Shown here piece by piece: positions 10,501-18,453 of a stretch of 64,000 nucleotides of DNA. This DNA is from an uncultured Bacteroidales bacterium. GTDB taxonomy: Bacteria; Bacteroidota; Bacteroidia; Bacteroidales; Lentimicrobiaceae. The position numbers and the translations under genes were made by a program. The stretch covers positions 40,462 through 104,461 of the forward strand of contig CALCQV010000136.1 of assembly GCA_937894795.1 (NCBI GenBank). The letters run 5' to 3'. Below the pieces are notes generated by a model. The model did not search any database and was not told the DNA's origin. It saw only the letters and a list, made by a program, of their open reading frames with translations. Within the stretch, counting starts at the first letter, position 1. Each line of letters begins with the position of its first letter.

Positions 10501-10886
10501 GCGGTGTACTTGGGGCTATGGAAACTATGTATCAGCGAAGCAAGATTCAGGAAGAATCTCTCTATTACGAAGGCCTAAAACATGATGGCAAATTACCTAT
10601 AATGGGGGTCAATACTTTCTTGTCTTCAGAGGGTTCTCCTACGATTATCCCACAACAGGTCATCCGCTCAACTAAGGAGGAGAAGGATCACCAGGTTGAG
10701 GTAGTTAAGAATATGAATAAAACATGGGCAAAAGAAGCTGAATCTGCACTAGATGAACTGGCGATTGCGGCATCATGTGGAGAAAATGTTTTCGAATCAC
10801 TAATGGAAGCTTCCAAATATTGCACTTTGGGAAGTATTACCAATAAACTATTCAGTGTTGGCGGTCAATATCGCAGGAATATGTAA
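7521..10886 (+). CDS. icmF: Fused AdoCbl-dependent acyl-CoA mutase, IcmF type
   Basis: This 1121-residue enzyme rearranges the carbon skeleton of an acyl-CoA, probably isobutyryl-CoA to butyryl-CoA, using adenosylcobalamin. Three parts appear in the IcmF order. The N-terminal B12-binding domain (about 10-150) has FDGHDAAIN supplying the lower-ligand His. A MeaB/ArgK-like G-protein chaperone follows (about 190-430; P-loop GTGGAGKS at 203-210, NKFD as base-recognition motif). The C-terminal mutase barrel is at about 560-1121 (YPFKRENEDPTRMFAGEG, ISGYHIAEAGA). Methylmalonyl-CoA mutase normally keeps these as separate proteins, so the fusion itself argues for IcmF. Substrate choice among isobutyryl-, isovaleryl- and pivalyl-CoA cannot be decided by eye. 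It is not in an obvious operon. Confidence 0.9.
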   Translation: MHETEPYRPVNHIRIVTAASLFDGHDAAINVMRRIFQSSGAEVIHLGHDRSVNEIVNTAIQEDVQAVAITSYQGGHIEYFKYMYDLLQEAGCGHIKIFGGGGGVILPDEIDELHAYGIERIYSPDDGRHMGLQGMINDVLQKCDFPAGNLSKVKPKNIVNNDYSALAALITAIENIDPASEGIIKELGKTCEEINTPVLGLTGTGGAGKSSMIDELIRRFKAYNPDMKIAVISVDPTKRKTGGALLGDRIRMNVINQPGIYMRSMATRQANLALSRYIKDTVCVVKKAGFDLIILESSGIGQSDTEIIDYSDLSMYIMTPEFGSATQLEKIGMLDYADIIAINKFDKRGALDALRDVKKQFVRNHKLWDAVIDDLPVFGTMASQFNDAGVNELFSHLVEKINHRFGTSYNGIPVGLIGLERQYIIPPQRTRYLAEIAETVRNYNNQSEQLAMTSQALQSYIQTAEKINEAGEQVPTYLTQLIEETKTELGSENFKKLENWPTLVKRYKDPDYLFRVRNKEIRIKTHTQSLSHTSISKVSLPAYKGWGDILKWIYKENVPGEFPYAAGVYPFKRENEDPTRMFAGEGGPERTNKRFHYLSKGMPARRLSTAFDSVTLYGADPDIRPDIYGKIGNAGVSVCCLDDAKKLYSGFNLVDPATSVSMTINGPAPAMVGYFMNVAIDQQCELYIKANSLDDITKKKIAEIYKERGTAKPSYQGKLPDGNDGLGLMLLGVTGDQILDKDVYENIKADTISKVRGTVQADILKEDQAQNTCIFSTDFSLRVMGDMQEYFIKNKIRNFYSVSISGYHIAEAGANPISQLAFTLANGFTYVEYYLSRGLQIDDFAPNFSFFFSNGIDPEYAVMGRVARLIWAKAMKYKYKANPRSQILKYHIQTSGRSLHAQEIAFNDIRTTLQALYAIYDNCNSLHTNAYDEAITTPTEESVRRAMAIQLIINHELGLAKNQNPLQGSFIIEELTDLVEEAVLLEFERISERGGVLGAMETMYQRSKIQEESLYYEGLKHDGKLPIMGVNTFLSSEGSPTIIPQQVIRSTKEEKDHQVEVVKNMNKTWAKEAESALDELAIAASCGENVFESLMEASKYCTLGSITNKLFSVGGQYRRNM

Positions 10887-11241
10887 GCCGGTAGTTATTG
10901 GTTATAATTGTCAATTGCATAAGGATGTGATCGGTTCTATTCCGACACAAGTCATTTAAAAAATGTAATTTAAAACCATTGGCCAGCCCATACGGGAAGT
11001 CTTTTTATAAAATAAACCTTTCACGGTTACCGGTAATAAGTGACATTTCAAGACCATTGGTACCACCGGGCACTAAAACTGTCATATCGACTACATTTCG
11101 ATAATTGAAAAGCTATAACTTTACATCTTAATTTGCGCCATCGACCATTGGTTTTTGAAGCAGCATTTTAATCAAGGGATGAATTTACTATAAATAGTGA
11201 ACTCAAAATCTTATTAGCAAACCACATAAAAATATATTTCA
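10887..11241. other. 355-bp intergenic region with three ACCATTGG repeats
   Basis: No gene or strong hairpin is seen between the mutase and the M28 peptidase. The only structure I notice is ACCATTGG repeated on the same strand at 10975-10982, 11053-11060 and 11144-11151. The last two are extended to GACCATTGGT, which is close to a palindrome. Confidence 0.5.
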
Positions 11242-12462
11242 ATGAATAGTGAGAAGCTTTTATCATTAGCTCAAAAGCACATGGATGTTTTATGTAATGT
11301 TATATCCGACCGTAGTGTTGGAAGTATGGGCAATCGTAAAGCCACGCAATACTTTAAGAATGAGCTTTCAAGATATCACTGGAATACTGAAGAAACATTA
11401 TTGGAGGTAATGGATTGGAAAACTGATGGCGCAACACTTCGAAGCGCGAATAATAGTTATGAAGTATTCTCAAGTCCTTATTCTATTGGGTGCTCTGCTC
11501 AAGGTTATCTTGTTTCAGTGCAAACCTTCAATGAACTTGAAACCAAAGATATATCAGGTAAGATTGTATTTCTTCATGGAGATATAACCAAGGAGCAAAT
11601 CATGCCTAAAAACTTTGTTTTTTACAATCCTGAGGAACATCAACAGTTAATATCCATACTGGAAAAGAGCAATCCAAAAGCAATCATTTGTGCTACAGGT
11701 CATAATGGGGCCTTGGCAGGAGGAGTATATCCATTCCCGATGTTTGAAGATGGTGATTTTAATATTCCATCAGTTTTTATGAAAGATGTCGAAGGAGAAA
11801 AGCTATTTTTAGAGCAGGAAAAGTTGGTGATTCTTGAATCAAAAGCTGAGCGAATTCCTGATACGGCTTTTAATATTGTTGGTCGTAAGGGAAAGAATGT
11901 TGGGAGAAGAATCGTCATAACAGCCCATATAGATGCAAAAAAGGGCACTCCCGGTGCGATTGATAACGCCACCGGTGTAACAGTATTATTGCTTCTGGCT
12001 GAATTATTGAAAGATTATAATGGTAAATATCCTATTGAACTAGTTGCTTTCAATGGCGAAGATTACTATGCGGTTCCCGGACAAATGAAATATATAGAGC
12101 AAAATGGAAATGATTTCTCCGATGTATTCCTGAATATTAATATTGATGGTGCAGGGTACAAAGAAGGATTGTCATCTTTTTCATTATTTGATATGCCCGA
12201 TGAAATTAGGAATATAGTGCTGGAGGCCATAAATATTAATCCTAATATAGTAGAAGGCCTTCCATGGTATCAGGGCGACCATGGTATCTTTCTGCAGTAT
12301 GGATGTCATTCAATTGCTGTCAGCTCCAACTGGTTCATTGAAAATATGGAAACACAGGAAATCACTCATACCCCAAAAGATAATCTGGAAATAGTTAATT
12401 ACAGCAGGATTCCTGAAATTGCTGTAACTATTAAGGGAATTCTTGACAAGCTGTCGAGCTAA
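11242..12462 (+). CDS. M28-family metallopeptidase, cytoplasmic
   Basis: This 406-residue zinc aminopeptidase-like protein has no signal peptide. An inserted PA-like domain (about 75-200, DISGKIVFLHGD) sits within an M28 fold. The di-zinc ligand motifs are visible: TAHIDAKKGTPGAIDNATG (His and bridging Asp), FNGEDYYA (catalytic and ligand Glu in place of the usual FxGEE), NIDGAG (Asp) and ITHTPKDN (His). Most M28 enzymes of this group are exported; this one is probably intracellular and may recycle small peptides. It stands alone, and the substrate is unknown. Confidence 0.88.
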   Translation: MNSEKLLSLAQKHMDVLCNVISDRSVGSMGNRKATQYFKNELSRYHWNTEETLLEVMDWKTDGATLRSANNSYEVFSSPYSIGCSAQGYLVSVQTFNELETKDISGKIVFLHGDITKEQIMPKNFVFYNPEEHQQLISILEKSNPKAIICATGHNGALAGGVYPFPMFEDGDFNIPSVFMKDVEGEKLFLEQEKLVILESKAERIPDTAFNIVGRKGKNVGRRIVITAHIDAKKGTPGAIDNATGVTVLLLLAELLKDYNGKYPIELVAFNGEDYYAVPGQMKYIEQNGNDFSDVFLNINIDGAGYKEGLSSFSLFDMPDEIRNIVLEAININPNIVEGLPWYQGDHGIFLQYGCHSIAVSSNWFIENMETQEITHTPKDNLEIVNYSRIPEIAVTIKGILDKLSS

Positions 12463-12733
12463 GGCACTTTTGTAATATTTACAATTATTGTTTGACGGTT
12501 TAATTTAACGGCTAAAGAGTTGCTTTTAGCAATAGCAATTAGATGAATATTGCATATTCACAGATTTCTGAGTTGTGTATCTCATTTGCGAAAAGTTTGT
12601 ATAACTGTGAAATCTTTCAGGTGTATTTCTAAATAATCTATTCTATTGAAAATAAAATACATACTGAAGTGATACAGGATGCTATTCATTGATTTGCGAA
12701 CTCGCACAATTCAATCATAAACAACCAAGAATT

Positions 12734-15517
12734 TTAACGGGGTATTATGCATGCCTTTGATGCAAGATGTTTAGCTTTCTCAAAATCGTGAAGACACAAG
12801 TTAATGGCCTCTGATCCCTCCTCATGACAGGTAAGGCAGGCTCCGGCCTGCAGTATTTTCTTCTGTTCTTTAATGTTAAAAGGTCTCATATTTAATCTTG
12901 TGGAGCTAATATCCTTCCTTTCGGAAAGGAAACCAATCCATGCATCTTCAGGCAGTTTATCGTTTTTATTAAGGGCATATATCGGTTCAAATTTCCATTG
13001 ACCATCAGGAGTGAGTTCCAATTTTCCTCTACCATAGCCTAAAGCCAATGGATTAAGATGGCAAGATATGCAACTACGTGGTTGTTTTTGTGTTGTATGA
13101 CCGGAAGTTGGTGCATAGAGTCGATCGAATATCATTTTTTGTCCTTCCTTACCCATATTTTTTTCATGGAAACTTCCTTTATCAATAGTCATAATCATAC
13201 CTGGTGAAAATATGCCTACTTGTTGTTCCTTCTCTGACTTATTGGTTTGCTTAATACCCAGAACAGGGGCATCAGCCATATATACGCCGGTATATTCCAC
13301 CCAGGTACCTTTTATACTTTTTCTTTTCGTCATATCATACCCTCCGGTGTTGCGCTCAAAGGTATTATGGCAACCAATACATTGAGGTACCCATGAAGTA
13401 TGGCAGGATTCACAAGATAATCGGTCGTGTACTTTATCATTAAAGCATAAAGTTGAAGCGGGTTTCAGCTGAAGCCTCTTTCCATCTGACTTTCGCAGCA
13501 AATAAGGTCCTTCGTTTTTATTAAACCGTGTATTAACCAATGGCTGGCCATCTTTATAGGTGATCATTATTTTAGGATTGCCATCACTCCATTTGCGTAG
13601 CCATGAAACTAGCTGGGTTTCGCGGTCAGTATTGGAAAGCAAACGATATACCTCCTTTTCATCCGTCTCATTAAATTCATTCGGAGAGCATAGTGTATCA
13701 GTAGGGTGACAATCTATACATTGCACTTTCACCGCGTCTTCTTTGTGCTGATGTAAAATGCCATCGCCCATCAACTCATAGGAACCATGGCAATCAATGC
13801 AGAGAAGCCCTGATTCATGATGCACATCAGCAGGTTGCTTTGTAAAGACTCTTCCATCGGGGAGAAGCTTGTACTTTCCGTTTTCAGCAGAAGAAGGTAA
13901 TTCCTTCAACTCTGTTTCATGCCAACCGGCATACGACATTGAAATCCTGCCTGACCGGCTATGGCAGCTTTCGCATTTATCGTTAGTAATATTAATATCA
14001 ATAGAGGGATGAAACTGTGTATTATCAATGGTTTTGCTCTTAATGGAATTACTTTTCTTGTTCTGAATTTCATTTAGTGTAATAAGAGCATCATTGTTGT
14101 AAGTTAGATGGCAAGCATTACAACCTCCGCCTCTATCGAGCCAATTGGCATTACCATGTGTAGTTTTTTCCATTCCAATATGGCAACCTGCACATAAGTT
14201 CTTCAAGTGAGTACCAACAGCTGAATTGTCAAGGTTATTTACATTGAAAAATCCGGCAGGGGAGGAGATTTCACCGAATACCCATTTATCAACTGATAGC
14301 ATACCACTGAGAGTGGCCATCATTGATTTGGGCAATCGTTCAACTATATTGTCATGGCATCCGCTTCCACCACATGTTTCAGCAGCATTATTCAAATTGC
14401 CGGGTACTTTAAACATTCTTTTGTGGGCGGCATCAGCATTCAGGGTATGTGGATCTCCACCATGACAGCTATAACAACCTATTATCTCCGGTTTATGAGA
14501 ATCTGACAGCCCTTTCATACCCTTGTGACAGCTCATGCAACCCTCAACACCCCCTCCTATCTCCACTAAAGCGCTTTTCTGGTCAATCTTACGGTTAAAT
14601 GGCTTCCAGTCGAGGGTAGTTGGCATCATATATCTATCATTACCAGGGAATTGAAATGCATACATAGTTCCTCTCAAGAAATAACCTGATACCGTCAGTA
14701 TACCATAACTGACGCCTGCTATAAGTGTAATAATTTTAATTGTTAATGACCACCGGCTGTTTGCGAAAGGAGCTATATAAACAAGAAATAAGGTTATACA
14801 AAGTACAGTAACTACACCCAAAGGATTGGATACCAGATGCAACAACTCCTGGATTCCGATAAAGAACCAGGGACCTTTCATCACAGGTTCATCCAGTTGG
14901 CTTATTGGCGCCCTGAACAACAGGCTGATAGCAATGATTATTGCCGAGGTAATAATGAAGGTAGTCCATTTGACTTTTATTCTCCTGACATGCTCAAAGA
15001 TTACAATAAATATGATGATTGTTGCAGTTGAAGCATGATGGAGATAGGTAATTATAAGGGAGCCATCCATGCCAACAATGGCACTTCCAAGGAATTCACC
15101 GACCAGCGGTATGGATGTGATCAAAGTTGAAAGTAACAACTGTGCCTGTCGTGCATCGCCATCATTCTTAAGAATGAAACCAGAGAGCATCACGTAAAAA
15201 ACCACAACCAATGACAGCACCAATCTGAACCACGTGCCCTTTTTTATAGTACGTTTAAATTCCTTGTTATTAGATCTGAATGGTTCTATAGACCTGAAAT
15301 GTTCAATGAAATGCAGTATGGTAAAAACAAGAAACCATTGTGCACTCCAATAATGGATGTTACGGGTGAGTGACGCAGCAGGATTAGATGTAATAAATGT
15401 TGTTACTGACAGGTAGCCTTTAACCGGATCATAAGGAATGACCAGAAAGACACCAGTTAGTCCGCACACAAGTAGTGATGCAATGGCTATCCATCCATAT
15501 GTATCATAGAGTTTCAT
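12734..15517 (-). CDS. Cytochrome b fused to a 12-haem cytochrome c
   Basis: This 927-residue membrane protein probably carries quinol electrons to the periplasm. Residues 1-285 form a bc-type cytochrome b with about eight membrane helices. Bis-His haem ligands are H55/H69 (x13 spacing) in helix B and H160 or H161 with H176 in helix D; the 161/176 pair has the x14 spacing of b6 types. At the PEWY quinol site (residues 215-218) the sequence is GPWF. Residues 320-927 are a periplasmic domain with eleven CxxCH motifs plus one CGGSGCH (CX4CH, 382-388), so up to 12 c-type haems. It overlaps the Rieske gene by 4 bases (ATGA) and ends the sulfur cluster. Fused b/multihaem c proteins are known (for example CbcL-type and Planctomycete bc complexes), but I do not recognise this exact layout. 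Confidence 0.9.
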   Translation of the reverse strand: MKLYDTYGWIAIASLLVCGLTGVFLVIPYDPVKGYLSVTTFITSNPAASLTRNIHYWSAQWFLVFTILHFIEHFRSIEPFRSNNKEFKRTIKKGTWFRLVLSLVVVFYVMLSGFILKNDGDARQAQLLLSTLITSIPLVGEFLGSAIVGMDGSLIITYLHHASTATIIIFIVIFEHVRRIKVKWTTFIITSAIIIAISLLFRAPISQLDEPVMKGPWFFIGIQELLHLVSNPLGVVTVLCITLFLVYIAPFANSRWSLTIKIITLIAGVSYGILTVSGYFLRGTMYAFQFPGNDRYMMPTTLDWKPFNRKIDQKSALVEIGGGVEGCMSCHKGMKGLSDSHKPEIIGCYSCHGGDPHTLNADAAHKRMFKVPGNLNNAAETCGGSGCHDNIVERLPKSMMATLSGMLSVDKWVFGEISSPAGFFNVNNLDNSAVGTHLKNLCAGCHIGMEKTTHGNANWLDRGGGCNACHLTYNNDALITLNEIQNKKSNSIKSKTIDNTQFHPSIDINITNDKCESCHSRSGRISMSYAGWHETELKELPSSAENGKYKLLPDGRVFTKQPADVHHESGLLCIDCHGSYELMGDGILHQHKEDAVKVQCIDCHPTDTLCSPNEFNETDEKEVYRLLSNTDRETQLVSWLRKWSDGNPKIMITYKDGQPLVNTRFNKNEGPYLLRKSDGKRLQLKPASTLCFNDKVHDRLSCESCHTSWVPQCIGCHNTFERNTGGYDMTKRKSIKGTWVEYTGVYMADAPVLGIKQTNKSEKEQQVGIFSPGMIMTIDKGSFHEKNMGKEGQKMIFDRLYAPTSGHTTQKQPRSCISCHLNPLALGYGRGKLELTPDGQWKFEPIYALNKNDKLPEDAWIGFLSERKDISSTRLNMRPFNIKEQKKILQAGACLTCHEEGSEAINLCLHDFEKAKHLASKACIIPR

Positions 15518-15927
15518 ATCCTAACAGTTAACTCACCTGAAACCGGATCAGTAGTGTACTTCAAACGGGCAAGAGATTTAATGGCCGGCCCTTTTTTTAC
15601 TTCTCCTTCACTATTGTATACCGAACCGTGACAAGCACAAAGAATGTCACCGTTATGTTCTTTGTTAACCTTACATCCGGCATGAGTACACTTGTTATCC
15701 AGCACAGTAATAGATGCGCCTTTCTTTACGACCAGAAAATTATCATAAAAGTAGATACCATCGACCTTACCTGAAATATTGATTTTCTGAAAACCCTTTG
15801 GTCCAGTTAATGAGATATGTTTAAATATTAATTGATGCCAAAGTATCAGGAAGAATCCAACTATACCATACCCGACAACTTTAATAAATTTGCGTCGGTT
15901 ATAAATGGTATATGTTGGTTTTATCAC
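15514..15927 (-). CDS. Rieske [2Fe-2S] protein with Tat-like anchor
   Basis: This 137-residue high-potential iron-sulfur protein is the expected partner of the cytochrome b encoded next. An N-terminal twin-arginine-like stretch (NRRKFIK) and hydrophobic segment (about residues 10-32) should anchor it with the cluster domain outside. Cluster ligands are in CTHAGC and CACHGS, matching the two Rieske loops including both disulfide cysteines. The start is GTG, as no in-frame ATG precedes the Tat motif. Its stop overlaps the cytochrome b start, which implies coupled translation of a Rieske/cytochrome b complex. Confidence 0.93.
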   Translation of the reverse strand: MIKPTYTIYNRRKFIKVVGYGIVGFFLILWHQLIFKHISLTGPKGFQKINISGKVDGIYFYDNFLVVKKGASITVLDNKCTHAGCKVNKEHNGDILCACHGSVYNSEGEVKKGPAIKSLARLKYTTDPVSGELTVRI

Positions 15928-15950
15928 AATGCCTTTTTATCAAAGAAATG

Positions 15951-16565
15951 TTAACATCCACCTCCGGTTTGAGGTTCTGCCCTCATGGGACTAACAGCTT
16001 TTTTAGGTACGGCAATTTTTGGTGTGTTTGTATTAGCCGGTTCGTTTTTCTTTTGTAATGCCGCAGTGTCAATTACGGGAATTTCATTGTAAAGATTAAC
16101 CGGTAGTAACTGCTCAGACATCAATTGATCATAGGTGCCGGAAAACATTTTCACTTTATCTATACCTATCTGTTTCAGGAGCATCCAGGTTCCGGCAGCT
16201 TTTTGTGGCACATCGGCATATAAAACAATGGTATTGCCATTGTCCTGTATTTCCTGAATGACCTCCATATTTTCTTCAATGAGAATTTTTTCTGCCGGAA
16301 TATTAATAGCTTCCTGGTAGTGACTAAAATTATATTCTATTGGATTGCGCAGATCAATAAAGATTGTTTTTTCAGCCTGTTTGATTAGCTGCAATGAGGC
16401 TGCATCAACAACATTATCCTTATTATTAAGCTCAGTTAGCGTTTGTTCGACGGTTAACTTGTAAGGGAGTTTTGCTTGATAAATTGCTATTCCGGTCACT
16501 ACAATAGCAATCATAATCAGGGCAGCTAGTCCCCAAAGCACCTTCTTTAATTTATTTTTTTCCAT
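15951..16565 (-). CDS. Membrane-anchored rhodanese-fold protein lacking the catalytic Cys, with C-terminal GGGC
   Basis: This 204-residue protein has one N-terminal membrane helix (about 9-30, basic residues before it, so the rest should be periplasmic). A rhodanese domain follows (about 55-155: FIDLRNPIEYNFSHYQEAINIP, then IVLYADVPQKAAGTWML). The catalytic cysteine that follows the VLY strand in active sulfurtransferases is Ala117 here. A low-complexity Pro/Lys/Ala linker leads to the last residues GGGC, and that terminal cysteine (C204) is the only cysteine in the protein. I chose the ATG at 16565; an upstream start at 16613 would overlap the preceding gene and add a poorly supported leader. 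It is a paralogue of the gene before it. The proposed carrier role is inference. Confidence 0.85.
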   Translation of the reverse strand: MEKNKLKKVLWGLAALIMIAIVVTGIAIYQAKLPYKLTVEQTLTELNNKDNVVDAASLQLIKQAEKTIFIDLRNPIEYNFSHYQEAINIPAEKILIEENMEVIQEIQDNGNTIVLYADVPQKAAGTWMLLKQIGIDKVKMFSGTYDQLMSEQLLPVNLYNEIPVIDTAALQKKNEPANTNTPKIAVPKKAVSPMRAEPQTGGGC

Positions 16566-16606
16566 TACAGCTAAAATTTTTAACTTAAGTATTGACAGAT
16601 AATAAA

Positions 16607-17227
16607 TTAGCAACCACCACCTGATTCAGGAGCAGGTGCTTTGCGTACAACCGGTGCCTTTTTAACAACTTTTATTTCCGCTGATTTTGGTTTATCAGAA
16701 CTGCCATAAAAATATTGATTGGCGGCTAAACGAAATGAATAAACATCAAACTCTTCCTGCGGAGCACTCTCAGATGGTTCAGTTGCCTGAACGATATTCT
16801 TAAACCAGTTGTTTATGCCGCCTTCCATAACAAAGACGGCAGGCATATCAAGGCGTTCCATTAACAGCCAGGCTTGATCAGAGGTGGCACCTGAATTTGA
16901 ATAGAGAACTTTATCCATTTCAACCATACTCATCAGATCAAGTGTAGAGGAGGTTAGCAAAGAATCTATAGGAATATTAATAGCGCCGGGAATAGCAAAT
17001 AATTTATACTGTTCGGCCGGTCTGACATCAATCAGTAACATACCGGGATCCTTCCTTACGAGGCGGTCAGTTACCTCATCAATGGACAAGAATCGCGAAG
17101 GATCATTATAGTTAACCGCCAGGGTTTCAGGATCAATTTCATTGTTACGCTTAGTATTATCCATCAAAAGAATACCAATTGCCAATCCTATAGCAATAAC
17201 GACAAGTACAATATAGTTTCTATTCAT
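16607..17227 (-). CDS. Membrane-anchored rhodanese-fold protein, Ser at catalytic site, C-terminal GGGC
   Basis: This 206-residue protein has an N-terminal membrane helix (about 5-22), a rhodanese domain (about 45-145) with LIDVRPAEQY and VLYSNSGATS, and a Pro/Lys/Ala-rich linker ending in GGGC. The residue in the catalytic position is Ser110 instead of Cys, and the terminal C206 is the only cysteine. The gene lies 10 bases after the second YeeE/YedE gene and before its paralogue. A single cysteine on a flexible glycine tail resembles in concept the GGCGG tail of SoxY, which carries sulfur covalently. That comparison is an analogy, not homology. Confidence 0.87.
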   Translation of the reverse strand: MNRNYIVLVVIAIGLAIGILLMDNTKRNNEIDPETLAVNYNDPSRFLSIDEVTDRLVRKDPGMLLIDVRPAEQYKLFAIPGAINIPIDSLLTSSTLDLMSMVEMDKVLYSNSGATSDQAWLLMERLDMPAVFVMEGGINNWFKNIVQATEPSESAPQEEFDVYSFRLAANQYFYGSSDKPKSAEIKVVKKAPVVRKAPAPESGGGC

Positions 17228-17237
17228 GATTACCGTA

Positions 17238-17831
17238 TTAGTAGATTACTTTATCAACCTTCTTTTCAATCCATGTAGCACCGAAAAACATGCCAATGGC
17301 AACAAATATCAGTAAGGCGCCGAATACCGCCTCCTTCATACCAATCAGGTCATAGATTTTGGATCCTCCCATAAAATGACTGTTATAGATTCCTTCAAAG
17401 AGCCCATATAATTCAGAGAATAACAAAATCCCCAAGAAGAGGCCAAGTGAGAAGACTAATGCATCAATTTTACCAATAGCAACACCGCAAAAGCTTGTTC
17501 CCGGGCAGAAACCGCCTAATGAAAAGCCGAAACCCATGATTAGCCCGCCAAGAATGGCTGAATAAACATAATAAGGATTGATATAGAGTAAGGATGCATC
17601 CATCCAACCCATATAATCAAAATAGAATATGCCAATCATTGCCGTAATAGCAGCAGTAAAGAATACTTTAAGCACAACAAAATCATAACCAAAAAAGGTT
17701 CCCATGATTTTTCGTGATGAAGAAAATCCTGAGGATTCCAATGTGAATCCAAAGCCCATACCCAGTAAAACTGCAAAGACATTATTCCATGCTTCAGGTA
17801 TTTGTTCCAGGGGAATTAAAGGAGCTACCAT
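17238..17831 (-). CDS. YeeE/YedE-family sulfur transporter, second half
   Basis: This polytopic membrane protein of about 197 residues belongs to the YeeE/YedE (thiosulfate or sulfur-transport) family. Family members use conserved cysteines in the membrane to pass thiosulfate or sulfur atoms. Here the conserved segment is LGGFCPGTSFCG (C109 and C115). It is about half the length of the fused YeeE proteins, and the other half is the preceding gene. I start at the ATG at 17831; a TTG 27 bases upstream would overlap the preceding gene by 10 bases. The location between a molybdoenzyme and rhodanese-fold genes points to moving a sulfur compound in or out of the periplasm. Confidence 0.88.
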   Translation of the reverse strand: MVAPLIPLEQIPEAWNNVFAVLLGMGFGFTLESSGFSSSRKIMGTFFGYDFVVLKVFFTAAITAMIGIFYFDYMGWMDASLLYINPYYVYSAILGGLIMGFGFSLGGFCPGTSFCGVAIGKIDALVFSLGLFLGILLFSELYGLFEGIYNSHFMGGSKIYDLIGMKEAVFGALLIFVAIGMFFGATWIEKKVDKVIY

Positions 17832-17848
17832 AGTTATGTTTGTTAAAA

Positions 17849-18367
17849 TTATATCCAAAGTCTTTTAAATATCCATGAAAAGAGGTAAGCAGAGCCGAAA
17901 ATGGCCATCATAGTAATGATACCTGATGACGACAATACGGCCATTCCGCTGAGGGCTGCTCCTGATGTACATCCACGCGCCAATTGGGAACCAAATCCAA
18001 AGAGTGCTCCTCCAATCAGGGCCGCGATCAATCTTTTGCGACTACTTATTTTGGGTGAATGCTCAGTTTTCACTTTTAATCTTCCCCATAAGGCCCCTGA
18101 AAAGAATGCTCCGGCAAGGACGCCCAATATTTCAAATACCAGCCAATTGTTCATCGGACTTTCATCATCACTCAGGAATTGGCTATAATAGCCTGACTGT
18201 TCTGCGTGTTCTGGGGCTATAGCGTGAACAGTGGTCACCACTGAGCTTTTAACAGCTCCCGAGGCACCAAGCCCCCGGCCGGTTATATAATAGGTGCTAA
18301 ATAGCACTAAACCCAGCAGAATACCTCCTAAGTATGGGTTAATATAAAATGTGCCGTCTCGTTTCAT
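17849..18367 (-). CDS. YeeE/YedE-family sulfur transporter, first half
   Basis: This 172-residue membrane protein has about four to five hydrophobic helices and the family motif GSQLARGCTSGAALSG, with C133 as its only obvious functional cysteine. A loop of about 30 polar residues (IAPEHAEQSGYYSQFLSD) follows the first helices. It should pair with the next gene product to make one full YeeE/YedE unit. It follows the only large gap (168 bp) inside the cluster, so it may have its own promoter. Confidence 0.87.
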   Translation of the reverse strand: MKRDGTFYINPYLGGILLGLVLFSTYYITGRGLGASGAVKSSVVTTVHAIAPEHAEQSGYYSQFLSDDESPMNNWLVFEILGVLAGAFFSGALWGRLKVKTEHSPKISSRKRLIAALIGGALFGFGSQLARGCTSGAALSGMAVLSSSGIITMMAIFGSAYLFSWIFKRLWI

Positions 18368-18453
18368 ATTGATATGTTTGATTAATTCTAACTCTATTTT
18401 TAATATTTATATTCCGAATAGACTGCTTTAATGTTTTAGTGTATGTTCTATAA

